Of a stretch of 64,000 bases of DNA, positions 24,460-32,190 are shown piece after piece. Origin of the DNA: Paenibacillus amylolyticus. Its GTDB lineage: Bacteria > Bacillota > Bacilli > Paenibacillales > Paenibacillaceae. Position 1 is the stretch's first letter. The number at the start of each line of letters is the position of its first letter. The notes beneath the pieces were generated by a model. That model saw only the letters and a program-made list of their open reading frames with translations. It ran no database searches and had not been told where the DNA came from. Both the position numbers and the translations under genes were made by a program. The stretch covers positions 62,001 through 126,000 of the forward strand of contig NZ_RIAS01000014.1 in assembly GCF_003719335.1 (NCBI RefSeq), read 5' to 3'.

Positions 24460-26130
24460 CCATAATGTGGCTCGGTTAATCCCCAGACGCTCGGCGGCTT
24501 TGGATTGATTATTATTTTCTTCCTGCAACACCCGTTGGATGACTTCCTGTTCAATTTCCTTCAATGTGCCGCCAAGCTTCATTGCGCTTGCATTTGCCGC
24601 AGACTGTTGGTGAATTAGACGGATTAAGGTTTCATTCGTAATGACATAATCCGGTGCATTCAGCGCAGCTTGTTTGATCAGATGTTTCAGTTGATTGACA
24701 TTCATCTGTGCGGCCTGATCCCGAATTAACTGTAGTGCATCTTCCTTGATTCGTACAGCCGTCGTACCGTATTTGTGATAATACCCGGTCAGGAAGTGCT
24801 GCATCAACGGTTCAAGATCCTCAGCACGGTCAGCAAGGCTTGGCATCATCAGTGTGTTCAGCTTCAGCTTGAGTGTCCAATTCGGATCAGGCACATGCTC
24901 GCTTAGAATAAACAGGCCGATGTTGCTTTGGAGACAGGTCTCGATGAAGGTAAGCAGCTCAGGATCGTTCAGGCGTGCTTCGATCTGATTCAGCTCGACC
25001 GTTTTCACCTTGGTTAGCGGAATTTTGTGCAAATGGCCTGAAGGAACCTGGGAGAGATCAATTTGCAACAAAAGTCCACCGCCAGCGTGCATCTGATGCA
25101 TATGTTTGACCAGAAAAGATTTACCAGAGTCGGCTTCGCCCAATAAGTATATCGCTTCATTATGCGCATAGAGTGCGCGGATATTCTTTAATACGGCCTG
25201 CATGGCAGGTGATTCGGCAACGATGGGCTCCATCGAGGAATCGGTGAACGTGGTGATGCCGAATTGTGCAAAAGCGTAAGGTTCTCCTTTTTCCAGCTGG
25301 TACACCTTGTAGCTCTTGTTATCCAGCTTGGTTTCATAAGCCTGCACTGTCAATTGATAATCGTCTACCATAAACACGTTCTGAATATTGGATTGGTGGA
25401 ACTCCAGGCTTGTGTTCATCAGATATAGGTGATTATCGGTGAGTGGATTATGATCAAAATCAGTCCAGTTTTCAAACACAACTTCGTCCTGTTCGCCCAA
25501 AATCAGCAGATTCGGATGCTCTTGGGTCACGAGATCATTGAGTATGATGGAGACCGTCTGATTTTTGCTTAAATACCGGTAGACTAGCTGTGCATCCTCC
25601 ATGGCTCTGAGAATAGATTCGGTGCCCGATTGAATCAATAAACCGTCCAGACCGTAGGCCTTTGCGGTATTCACGGTAATGACGTCACCGACAATCTGTT
25701 GGTACCCAGAGGCCTTCAACTCCAGTAGCAGCCTGGCGACTTCTTCGGAGCTATGTATGGTGTAAACTTTGAGCGGCAGATCCATCAGGTCGATAATGGA
25801 CTGTGCGCCAGATGTAATGTTGGAGAATCCAACGATAGCCGTATGTCCGTTAAACTGGCTTGCCAGTGTGAGGGAGCGAATCATATCATAGCCGGATAGC
25901 TGCACATCGATGACAGGAACGGTTACCGCTTGTTTAATGAGTTGCGCGGTTCCGCCGCGGCTAATAATAATGTCTGCACCGTTTTTTTCGGCTTGAATGG
26001 CCAGCTCTACCCCTTTTGCCAAATCACCCACATCCGTCTGAATAGATAGCTCAGGGTAGCGTGGTATGCATTCTTCTATAATAGGAATCATCGATTCATA
26101 AGGAGCGATGAAATGAACTCGTGTACGCAT
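24442..26130 (-). CDS. PrpR-like regulator with Fis-type HTH and degenerate AAA domain
   Basis: A 562-residue regulator. Residues 1-190 match the PrpR N-terminal sensor (PYESMIPIIEECIP, then GADIIISRGGTAQLIKQAVTVPVIDV), which binds small organic-acid ligands. A region of about 100 residues follows that may be PAS-like. The AAA-like part keeps a Walker-A-like GEADSGKS but is shortened, with no GAFTGA loop and no clear Walker B. The C-terminus is a Fis-type helix-turn-helix (NNNQSKAAERLGINRATLWRKL). I use the ATG at 26130, which has AGGCAGG upstream. It probably activates the adjacent sugar-acid genes. Lack of GAFTGA argues against sigma-54 activation. Confidence 0.85.
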   Translation of the reverse strand: MRTRVHFIAPYESMIPIIEECIPRYPELSIQTDVGDLAKGVELAIQAEKNGADIIISRGGTAQLIKQAVTVPVIDVQLSGYDMIRSLTLASQFNGHTAIVGFSNITSGAQSIIDLMDLPLKVYTIHSSEEVARLLLELKASGYQQIVGDVITVNTAKAYGLDGLLIQSGTESILRAMEDAQLVYRYLSKNQTVSIILNDLVTQEHPNLLILGEQDEVVFENWTDFDHNPLTDNHLYLMNTSLEFHQSNIQNVFMVDDYQLTVQAYETKLDNKSYKVYQLEKGEPYAFAQFGITTFTDSSMEPIVAESPAMQAVLKNIRALYAHNEAIYLLGEADSGKSFLVKHMHQMHAGGGLLLQIDLSQVPSGHLHKIPLTKVKTVELNQIEARLNDPELLTFIETCLQSNIGLFILSEHVPDPNWTLKLKLNTLMMPSLADRAEDLEPLMQHFLTGYYHKYGTTAVRIKEDALQLIRDQAAQMNVNQLKHLIKQAALNAPDYVITNETLIRLIHQQSAANASAMKLGGTLKEIEQEVIQRVLQEENNNQSKAAERLGINRATLWRKLKD

Positions 26131-26350
26131 AATTTTCCTGCCTTTTATAAAATCATTGATCCCTTTATTATAGCTAACTTGCACAGGAAAGACATCCTTG
26201 GAGCGATGTGGCGAACGATGTGACGAACTGCACTGAATCCAAACAAAATGTATTTCAAAATTAAAGCGTTAGGGAAGGGATTTATCTGAGTGCTGAGGTA
26301 GAGCGCGTTTGCGATCATCAAAGCTAATTTATATAAAGGAGTCGAGACAT

Positions 26351-26569
26351 ATGCCACATATACATAAAGCCGCCGATCCAGACCACATTATCCAGTGTGT
26401 GGTGGAGCGGTTCCCTTGCAGAGTACTATGGAGCGAAGGCCGTCCGTGCCTGGAGTATCAGCGAAAAGAGGATGTGGCAGTGATTACGGAATACGTGCGG
26501 ACTGCGTATGGCGTGGAGCTGCTGGATGTCTTTTTTACAGCGGTGGAGAGCCTGCCTGAGGAGATGTAG
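26351..26569 (+). CDS. Hypothetical protein, 72 aa
   Basis: A short soluble-looking protein starting at the ATG at 26351, which has AAAGGAG upstream at good spacing. It has no signal peptide or membrane segment. The sequence mixes charged and hydrophobic residues (ADPDHIIQCVVERFPCRVLW, EYVRTAYGVELLDVFF) and has two Cys residues not arranged as a metal site. It stands alone, 84 bases upstream of the pspA-type gene on the same strand. I recognise no family. Confidence 0.55.
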   Translation: MPHIHKAADPDHIIQCVVERFPCRVLWSEGRPCLEYQRKEDVAVITEYVRTAYGVELLDVFFTAVESLPEEM

Positions 26570-26591
26570 CCAGAGCTTAGGATCATTTTAA

Positions 26592-26618
26592 TGAAACGTA
26601 TGCGGTGTTATTCATGTA
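26592..26618 (+). promoter_or_regulatory. Possible ECF (sigma-W-like) promoter for the pspA operon
   Basis: TGAAAC (26592-26597) is separated by 17 bases from TGTA (26615-26618), close to the TGAAAC-N16-CGTA pattern of sigma-W promoters. It lies 36 bases before the ATG of a gene whose Bacillus counterpart belongs to the sigma-W regulon. Confidence 0.4.
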
Positions 26619-26653
26619 TTATATTCATATGAACATACCCGAAGGAGGAACGA

Positions 26654-27364
26654 ATGGTGGGAATCTTATCGAGGTTTAGAGACGTGATGAAGGCGAATGT
26701 GAACCATATGCTGAACCGGGCGGACGATTCGGAGAAAACGGTGAACGAGTACATGCGCAGCCTGAGCAGTGACTTGGGACAGGTGAAAGCAGAAACAGCC
26801 GCGGTACTGTCGGATGAGAATCGGGCGAAGCGGGCACTGGATGAGTGCCAGGCGGAAGTGAACAAGCTGCAGCGTTATGCGGAGAAATCGGCGGAGTCAG
26901 GTGATGTAGACAAAGCACGCGGTTTTTTGGAGAAAAAAGTGAAGCTGACGGGCAAACGCAATGAATTGCAAGCGGCATATGACCGGGCTTCCGCCAAAGC
27001 GCAGATGATGAAACTTATGAACGACAAACTTGTTGCAGATCTGGGGCAGTTGGAGGCAAGGCATGCAGAGCTGAAAGGGCGCATGGCTGATGCTAAGGCG
27101 CAGCAGCAAACCAATGAACGTAATGCGTCTGCAAGTCGTGCCGAATCCGCATTTAAAGCGATGGAAGATCAAGCGAATCAGGCGCTTAACGAAGCTGAGG
27201 CACTTGCAGAGCTTCGCGCAGGCGCACAGGAAGATGATCTGGATGAACTGATTGCGCAGTTAGAGCGGGATATGAACGCGGATGCGGGTAATAGGGAGAG
27301 GGAGAACAAGGCTCCAAGTGCGGACGAGGAGCTGGCAGCGATTCAGGAGAAGCTAGGGAAGTAA
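26654..27364 (+). CDS. pspA: PspA/IM30 family envelope-stress protein
   Basis: A 236-residue protein that is almost wholly alpha-helical coiled coil, as expected for PspA/IM30 (ESCRT-III fold). It starts with ILSRFRDVMKANVNHMLNRA, the amphipathic membrane-binding helix, followed by charged heptads (RALDECQAEVNKLQRYAEKS). PspA oligomerises on the inner face of damaged membranes and limits proton leakage. GAAGGAGG precedes the ATG by 5 bases. It heads a four-gene operon with zinc-ribbon, TPM and SPFH proteins in the same order as Bacillus subtilis ydjF-ydjG-ydjH-ydjI. A sigma-W-like promoter is visible upstream. Confidence 0.92.
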   Translation: MVGILSRFRDVMKANVNHMLNRADDSEKTVNEYMRSLSSDLGQVKAETAAVLSDENRAKRALDECQAEVNKLQRYAEKSAESGDVDKARGFLEKKVKLTGKRNELQAAYDRASAKAQMMKLMNDKLVADLGQLEARHAELKGRMADAKAQQQTNERNASASRAESAFKAMEDQANQALNEAEALAELRAGAQEDDLDELIAQLERDMNADAGNRERENKAPSADEELAAIQEKLGK

Positions 27365-27394
27365 GACATCCGATTTAGACACGGAGGTGAACAG

Positions 27395-28426
27395 ATGCCG
27401 GTATTAGAGTATAAATGTCCGAACTGCGGCAGTGGCATGATTTTTGATAGTGTGTCCGGTGCATTATCCTGTCCGAGCTGCGGGCGTCAGGACAACATTG
27501 AGCAGTTACCTGATCCCTTGAAGATACAGGTATTTACAGAGGGGGAAGTAAAGGAGTATCACTGCAACAGTTGCGGAGCAGATATCGTGACCGAACCGGA
27601 GACAAGTGCAACGACATGCAGTTTCTGCGGTGCAGCGGTGGTGCTGAGTGATCGGCTGACGGGCAATTTGGCTCCGGCGATGGTGATTCCGTTTTCCATC
27701 AATAAAGATCAAGCGAAACAGGCGTTCAAAAAATGGTGCAGAAACGGTCTGCTCACGCCCGGGGGCTTCATGACTGCTGATCGCATCCAGAGCATTACCG
27801 GCATGTACGTACCATTCTGGCTATATGATTTACATAACCGAATTGAGGTCCAAGCCCAGGGCACTAAGGTACGATCCTATACGCAGGGTGACTACCATTA
27901 TACGGAGACGCAGCATTTTGATATTTATCGTAAAATTCGGTTGAACTACGTGAATCTACCTATCGATGCATCAGAGAAAATGAATGACGAGCTGATGGAT
28001 AAGCTGGAGCCTTTTCCCTACAATGAATTGAAATTGTTCAAAACCCCGTATCTGGCGGGATATATTGCGGAAAAATACAGTTATACCGAAGACGAGCTTT
28101 TCCCACGAGCTAAGGATAAAACGAGATCCTACATTGATTCGTACATTTCTTCTACTGTTTCGGGATATACGAGCGTGAGCTATACCAATAAAGACATCGA
28201 TACTTCGCTCAAAAATGCAGACTATGTGCTGTTACCTGTATGGATGGTCAACTATGATTACAACCACAAACAGTACACCTTTGCCATGAATGGACAGACG
28301 GGGAAAGTGGTCGGCAAACCGCCGATCAGCAAAGCCAAAGTGGCCGGATGGTTCACGGGTGTCTCTGCCGTTTCACTGTTGTCGCTGAAGCTGGTGTCGT
28401 GGATGATGGGAGGCGGATTCCTGTGA
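27395..28426 (+). CDS. TFIIB-type zinc-ribbon membrane-associated protein (YdjG-like)
   Basis: A 343-residue protein with two N-terminal zinc ribbons: CPNC and CPSC pairs within residues 9-31, then CNSC and CSFC within about residues 53-76. A large middle domain follows (VIPFSINKDQAKQAFKKW, MYVPFWLYDL), and a single hydrophobic helix lies at the C-terminus (GWFTGVSAVSLLSLKLVSW). This is the layout of B. subtilis YdjG, which helps recruit PspA to the membrane. It is second in the operon, and its stop overlaps the next start (GTGA). Zinc binding is inferred from the Cys spacing. Confidence 0.85.
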   Translation: MPVLEYKCPNCGSGMIFDSVSGALSCPSCGRQDNIEQLPDPLKIQVFTEGEVKEYHCNSCGADIVTEPETSATTCSFCGAAVVLSDRLTGNLAPAMVIPFSINKDQAKQAFKKWCRNGLLTPGGFMTADRIQSITGMYVPFWLYDLHNRIEVQAQGTKVRSYTQGDYHYTETQHFDIYRKIRLNYVNLPIDASEKMNDELMDKLEPFPYNELKLFKTPYLAGYIAEKYSYTEDELFPRAKDKTRSYIDSYISSTVSGYTSVSYTNKDIDTSLKNADYVLLPVWMVNYDYNHKQYTFAMNGQTGKVVGKPPISKAKVAGWFTGVSAVSLLSLKLVSWMMGGGFL

Positions 28427-29223
28427 GCAAAAAAAGACCTGTAGTGGTGATAGCTTCGCTAATCGTACTTCTAGCGACCATGCTTGCTCCGATCTTGCCT
28501 ATACCATCGGCATCCGCAGTGGAGAACAAAAACCTCATCTACGATGAGGCCAATCTGTTAAGTGAACAGGATCGGAATGAATTAAATGCATTAGCGAATC
28601 AGTATTCAGCGGAGCGGCAGACGGACTTGATTATTTACACCACCAACAATGAAGAGCAGAAAAGTGACGAGCTGCTTACCGAGGAGTTCTATGATAACCG
28701 GGCCCCGGGATATGATAAACCTCATGGGAATGCCGTCATACTGACAATGGATATGTATCATCGTAAAGTGTACGCAGCGGGTTTTTATAAGGGCGAAGAA
28801 TACGTTGATAACAGCAGGGCAGTCAAAATTACGGACAAAATTTACTCGGATTTGTCAGACGGAAATTATCGGATCGCTTTTGAGAAGTTCTTGAACCTGT
28901 CTTACGAATATCTGGATCTCAAGCCCGGAGTGAACCCGGATAATATTTTATTCAAAACATGGTTTCAGCTTGCTGTATCTGTAGCGATTGGTGGTATTGT
29001 TGTTGGCCTCATGACCTATCGTTCGGGCGGACGTGTGACGGTGAACCGCGCGACTTATGAGGATTCGGATAACTCTCATGTGATTGATCGTCAGGATCGA
29101 TATATTCGCACAACGGTCACGAAGACCAAAATTGAGAAGAATAATAATAACGGCGGAGGCGGCGGTGGTGGCGGTACGACAGCGGGCGGACACTCACATA
29201 GCGGCAGCAGCCGATCATTTTAA
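28423..29223 (+). CDS. TPM-domain membrane protein (YdjH-like)
   Basis: A 266-residue protein starting at a GTG that overlaps the previous stop by four bases, with GGGAGG upstream. It has an N-terminal signal/anchor (VVVIASLIVLLATMLAPIL), then a TPM domain (LIYDEANLLSEQDRNELNAL to about residue 165) facing outside, a second membrane helix (LAVSVAIGGIVVGLMTY), and a cytoplasmic tail ending in a Gly-rich run and HSHSGSSRSF. TPM domains occur in membrane-quality-control proteins, some with phosphatase activity. The position matches ydjH of the B. subtilis pspA operon. Confidence 0.85.
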   Translation: MSKKRPVVVIASLIVLLATMLAPILPIPSASAVENKNLIYDEANLLSEQDRNELNALANQYSAERQTDLIIYTTNNEEQKSDELLTEEFYDNRAPGYDKPHGNAVILTMDMYHRKVYAAGFYKGEEYVDNSRAVKITDKIYSDLSDGNYRIAFEKFLNLSYEYLDLKPGVNPDNILFKTWFQLAVSVAIGGIVVGLMTYRSGGRVTVNRATYEDSDNSHVIDRQDRYIRTTVTKTKIEKNNNNGGGGGGGGTTAGGHSHSGSSRSF

Positions 29224-29318
29224 CTATAATCGCCGGACACATCATCAACATTTGTTGATTAGATTGCATGATGCACATGAAGCCTGATAGTTTTACTATA
29301 GAAGGGACGGGATAAAAC

Positions 29319-30368
29319 ATGGGATTTTTCAGGAATCAGTTCTCCAACGTAGTGGAATGGGAAGAATTCAGAGATGATATGATCTTCTGGAAGTGGAATA
29401 ATCGTGAGATCAAGAAAGGCAGTAAGCTGATTATACGTTCGGGTCAGGACGCGATTTTCCTGAATAACGGCAAAGTGGAAGGGATTTTTGAGGACGAAGG
29501 TTCGTTTAATATCGATTCAGAGATCATTCCGTTTCTGTCTACATTAAAAGGATTCAAATTCGGATTCAACAGCGGTATGCGGGTTGAGGTATTGTTTGTG
29601 AATACAAAAGAGTTCACCGTACGCTGGGGCACGCAAAGTCCGGTCTTGATTCCAACACCGCAGCTCCCAGGCGGCATGCCGATTCGGGCGAACGGAACGT
29701 TTAACTTTAAAGTAAGTGACTATGTCACCCTGATCGATAAAATTGCAGGCATCAAACAGAGCTATCTGGTGGAGGATGTCAAAATCCGCATTACGTCTGT
29801 ACTGGATCAGTTGTTGATGAAGTGGATCAGCCGTGAGGGCAAGGACATGTTCAATCTACAAGCAAATGCATCGGATATTGCACGCGGTATTCAAGAGGAT
29901 CTGGATATGCAGTTGATGGATATCGGAATCGGCATTACCGGTTTCCAGGTGATGAGCTTCAACTATCCGCAGGAGATTCAGGATATGATCACCAAAACGG
30001 CCTCCCACGAGATGATCGGCAATCTGCAAAAGTACCAGCAGGTGAGTATGACAGATGGCATTGCTTCCGGTAAAGTGCAGGGCGGCGGTGCAGCCTCGGA
30101 TATGGCAGGTATGATGATGGGTATGAACATGGCGAATGAAATGCTCAAGAACATGAACCAGAACAACCAGAACTCCAATCATCAAAATTCAAATAACCAA
30201 GGACAGAACCAAAGCAACCAGAATCAAAGTCAACAGCAGAATAGTAATGCGGGTGGTGAATCTCCGTCTTCTGGTGGTGATGGCAAAAAGCCAAACTTCT
30301 GTCCGAACTGTGGTGCCAAAAATGAAGGAGCCAACTTCTGTCCGAACTGCGGACAAAAGCTTGCCTAA
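29319..30368 (+). CDS. SPFH-domain protein with C-terminal double zinc ribbon (YdjI-like)
   Basis: A 349-residue protein. Residues 1-230 form an SPFH-type (virion core/flotillin-like) domain: QFSNVVEWEEFRDDMIFWKW, RSGQDAIFLNNGKVEGIFED and a late GIGITGFQVMSFNYPQEIQ. A Met-rich segment (AGMMMGMNMANEMLKNMNQ) and an Asn/Gln/Ser low-complexity linker (residues about 280-315) lead to a terminal zinc ribbon with FCPNCGAKN and FCPNCGQKLA. It has the role and position of B. subtilis YdjI, needed for PspA localisation. It is the last operon gene; a terminator follows at 30462-30507. Confidence 0.87.
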   Translation: MGFFRNQFSNVVEWEEFRDDMIFWKWNNREIKKGSKLIIRSGQDAIFLNNGKVEGIFEDEGSFNIDSEIIPFLSTLKGFKFGFNSGMRVEVLFVNTKEFTVRWGTQSPVLIPTPQLPGGMPIRANGTFNFKVSDYVTLIDKIAGIKQSYLVEDVKIRITSVLDQLLMKWISREGKDMFNLQANASDIARGIQEDLDMQLMDIGIGITGFQVMSFNYPQEIQDMITKTASHEMIGNLQKYQQVSMTDGIASGKVQGGGAASDMAGMMMGMNMANEMLKNMNQNNQNSNHQNSNNQGQNQSNQNQSQQQNSNAGGESPSSGGDGKKPNFCPNCGAKNEGANFCPNCGQKLA

Positions 30369-30461
30369 TAGCTTGCCAAATCCGGATTCCGCTGTCACGG
30401 GATACCTGAGATTCAAATTCAACTTAAGTTTATCTAATATATTCTAAGCATAACTTCGAAT

Positions 30462-30507
30462 AAAAGGTTAGTTCTACAGGAGATCCTATCCGTAGGGCTA
30501 ACCTTTT
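30462..30507 (+). terminator. Terminator after the pspA operon
   Basis: AAAAGGTTAG (30462-30471) pairs with CTAACCTTTT (30498-30507); the inner TCTAC and GTAGG add to the stem. Confidence 0.75.
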
Positions 30508-30582
30508 ATTGATTTTAATTTTATAGGAGCGATACTTTGGAAGGCGAATTAACCCAGGTTTTTTTTCATGATTAACAAAGTG

Positions 30583-30611
30583 TTGACAAGCGAAATAAAA
30601 TCAATTATCTT
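30583..30611 (+). promoter_or_regulatory. Sigma-A-type promoter for the DUF896 gene
   Basis: TTGACA (30583-30588), a 17-base spacer and TATCTT (30606-30611). The 343-base gap after the pspA operon otherwise holds that operon's terminator and an AT-rich leader of about 100 bases with GAAGA/TCTTC arms (30659-30684). Confidence 0.5.
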
Positions 30612-30711
30612 TATATTAAGATATTTAATTTGAATGAAAGTGACAGCAACACTAACTGAAGAATATACTCAAATAAATATCTTCAATTGATTGATAGGAG
30701 GAGAGATCTAG

Positions 30712-30942
30712 ATGATGATTCCAACATTGACGCGAATTAATGAACTCGCGAGAAAAGCCAAAGCAGGTGGATTGACGGAGATGGAGCAGGCTGAACAGAT
30801 TCGCCTTCGCCAGGAATATTTGCAGACTTTCCGTGGTTCGGTCAACGACATTTTACTGAATGCCACCATCTACGATCCAAACGGCGATGACGTGACTCCA
30901 GATAAATTGAAACAAGAGCAGGCTTCCAGACAGAATCCATAG
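30712..30942 (+). CDS. DUF896 (UPF0291, YnzC-like) small protein
   Basis: A 76-residue helical protein of the DUF896 family. The N-terminal helical hairpin TRINELARKAKAGGLTEMEQ and the following LRQEYLQTFRGSV are the family signature. The acidic C-terminus with DPNGDDVTP is usual too. No enzymatic function is established for the family; B. subtilis YnzC is a small soluble protein encoded near SOS genes. TAGGAGGAGAG precedes the ATG. It is monocistronic here. Confidence 0.9.
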   Translation: MMIPTLTRINELARKAKAGGLTEMEQAEQIRLRQEYLQTFRGSVNDILLNATIYDPNGDDVTPDKLKQEQASRQNP

Positions 30943-31005
30943 GTTATGTTGCAGATGCAGAAGGGGCATCAACCGTTCCCTGAATCGAGAGATAACACGA
31001 CAAAC

Positions 31006-31052
31006 TGTATCACTAGAGCGGACTTTAGTTTCAATCCGGTACTAGTGATACA
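31006..31052 (+). promoter_or_regulatory. Long inverted repeat between DUF896 and dioxygenase genes
   Basis: TGTATCACTAG (31006-31016) pairs perfectly with CTAGTGATACA (31042-31052), and the loop can add CGGA/TCCG. There is no T-tract, so it may be a weak terminator of the DUF896 gene or an operator. Confidence 0.5.
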
Positions 31053-31059
31053 GATCATA

Positions 31060-31077
31060 TATCTTAATTTAAAGATA
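31060..31077 (+). promoter_or_regulatory. MhqR-like palindromic operator upstream of the dioxygenase
   Basis: TATCTTAATTTAAAGATA is an 18-bp palindrome (TATCTT, AATTTA, AAGATA). It resembles the ATCTCGAATTCGAGAT-type box bound by the quinone-responsive MarR repressor MhqR in Bacillus, in front of the same type of gene. Confidence 0.5.
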
Positions 31078-31124
31078 ATATAATTCCACTATAAATAAGC
31101 AGATAATCCAAGGAGGAAATAATC

Positions 31125-32084
31125 ATGAGCATTCAAACAACAGGCATTCATCACATTACTGCTTTTGCTGGAGATCCACAGGCTAACGTTGACTTTTACG
31201 CAGGAGTTCTGGGACTTCGTCTGGTGAAAAAAACAGTGAACTTCGACGCACCGGATGTATACCATCTGTACTTTGGAGATGAGCACGGCAGCCCAGGAAC
31301 CATCATTACCTTCTTCCCGGCGGCAGGTTCACCACGGGGTCAGATTGGCGGCGGTCAAGTCGGCATTACTTCATATGTCATTCCACCGGGCTCCATGGAC
31401 TTCTGGCAGAATCGTCTGGCAGGGTTTAATATCGATGTGACCAGAACCCAACGCTTTGATGAAGAATTGCTGCAATTCGAAGATAGCGAAGGCTTGAGTT
31501 TAGAGCTTGTTGAGCGGGAAGAGGGCGTTGCGAATACATGGGTGCAAGAAGGAATCCCGACTGAACATGCAATTAAAGGTTTTGGTGGGGCAGTACTGTT
31601 CAGTGTGAATCCACAACGTACGATGGATGCACTTGAGCGTATTCTCGGATTTGTGAAAGTGGGCGAAAATGAAGAATATGCCCGCTTCCGTTCGATCGGT
31701 GATATCGGCAACATTGTGGATGTGCCCGTTACCCGCGTACCGCTGGGTATGGGCGGCGCAGGAACGGTGCACCATATTGCATGGCGCGCAGTCGATGATG
31801 CACAGCATGCGCAGTGGAGTGAAGCCGTGCGCGAGTATGGATACCAGCCGACCCCGGTACGGGATCGTCAGTATTTTAACGCGATCTACTTCAGAGAGGC
31901 TGGTGGCATTTTGTTCGAAATTGCGACTGATCCTCCAGGCTTTGCCAAAGACGAACCCGCCGAAGCACTTGGACAGAAACTGATGTTGCCAGAGTGGTTT
32001 GAGCAGTACCGGACTCAGATCGAGGATAATCTGCAACCGATTCAAGTCAGAACACTTACACCTGTTACAGCTTTGACAGAGTGA
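31125..32084 (+). CDS. Ring-cleaving dioxygenase, VOC family (MhqO-like)
   Basis: A 319-residue two-domain vicinal-oxygen-chelate protein. The first module starts with TGIHHITAFAGDPQANVDFY, and the second contains GTVHHIAWRAVDDAQH and GGILFEIATDPPGFAKDEP. The two His and the Glu are the expected metal ligands. This is the MhqO/MhqA/MhqE group linked to hydroquinone or catechol detoxification in Bacillus. AGGAGG lies 7 bases before the ATG. A palindromic MhqR-like site and a long inverted repeat lie upstream, and a terminator follows. It is a single-gene unit. Confidence 0.92.
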   Translation: MSIQTTGIHHITAFAGDPQANVDFYAGVLGLRLVKKTVNFDAPDVYHLYFGDEHGSPGTIITFFPAAGSPRGQIGGGQVGITSYVIPPGSMDFWQNRLAGFNIDVTRTQRFDEELLQFEDSEGLSLELVEREEGVANTWVQEGIPTEHAIKGFGGAVLFSVNPQRTMDALERILGFVKVGENEEYARFRSIGDIGNIVDVPVTRVPLGMGGAGTVHHIAWRAVDDAQHAQWSEAVREYGYQPTPVRDRQYFNAIYFREAGGILFEIATDPPGFAKDEPAEALGQKLMLPEWFEQYRTQIEDNLQPIQVRTLTPVTALTE

Positions 32085-32138
32085 GGCAGAGATATAGAAG
32101 AAAGCTTATGCTTGAACAGGGTCCCAACGAAGTATGAA

Positions 32139-32175
32139 AAAAGCACCCTATCTAATGCTAGATAAGGGTGCTTTT
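32139..32175 (+). terminator. Terminator after the dioxygenase gene
   Basis: AAAAGCACCCTATCTA (32139-32154) pairs with TAGATAAGGGTGCTTTT (32159-32175) with one bulge. It lies between convergent genes and may also serve the SLH protein gene. Confidence 0.8.
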
Positions 32176-32190
32176 CATATGATTATTCGT

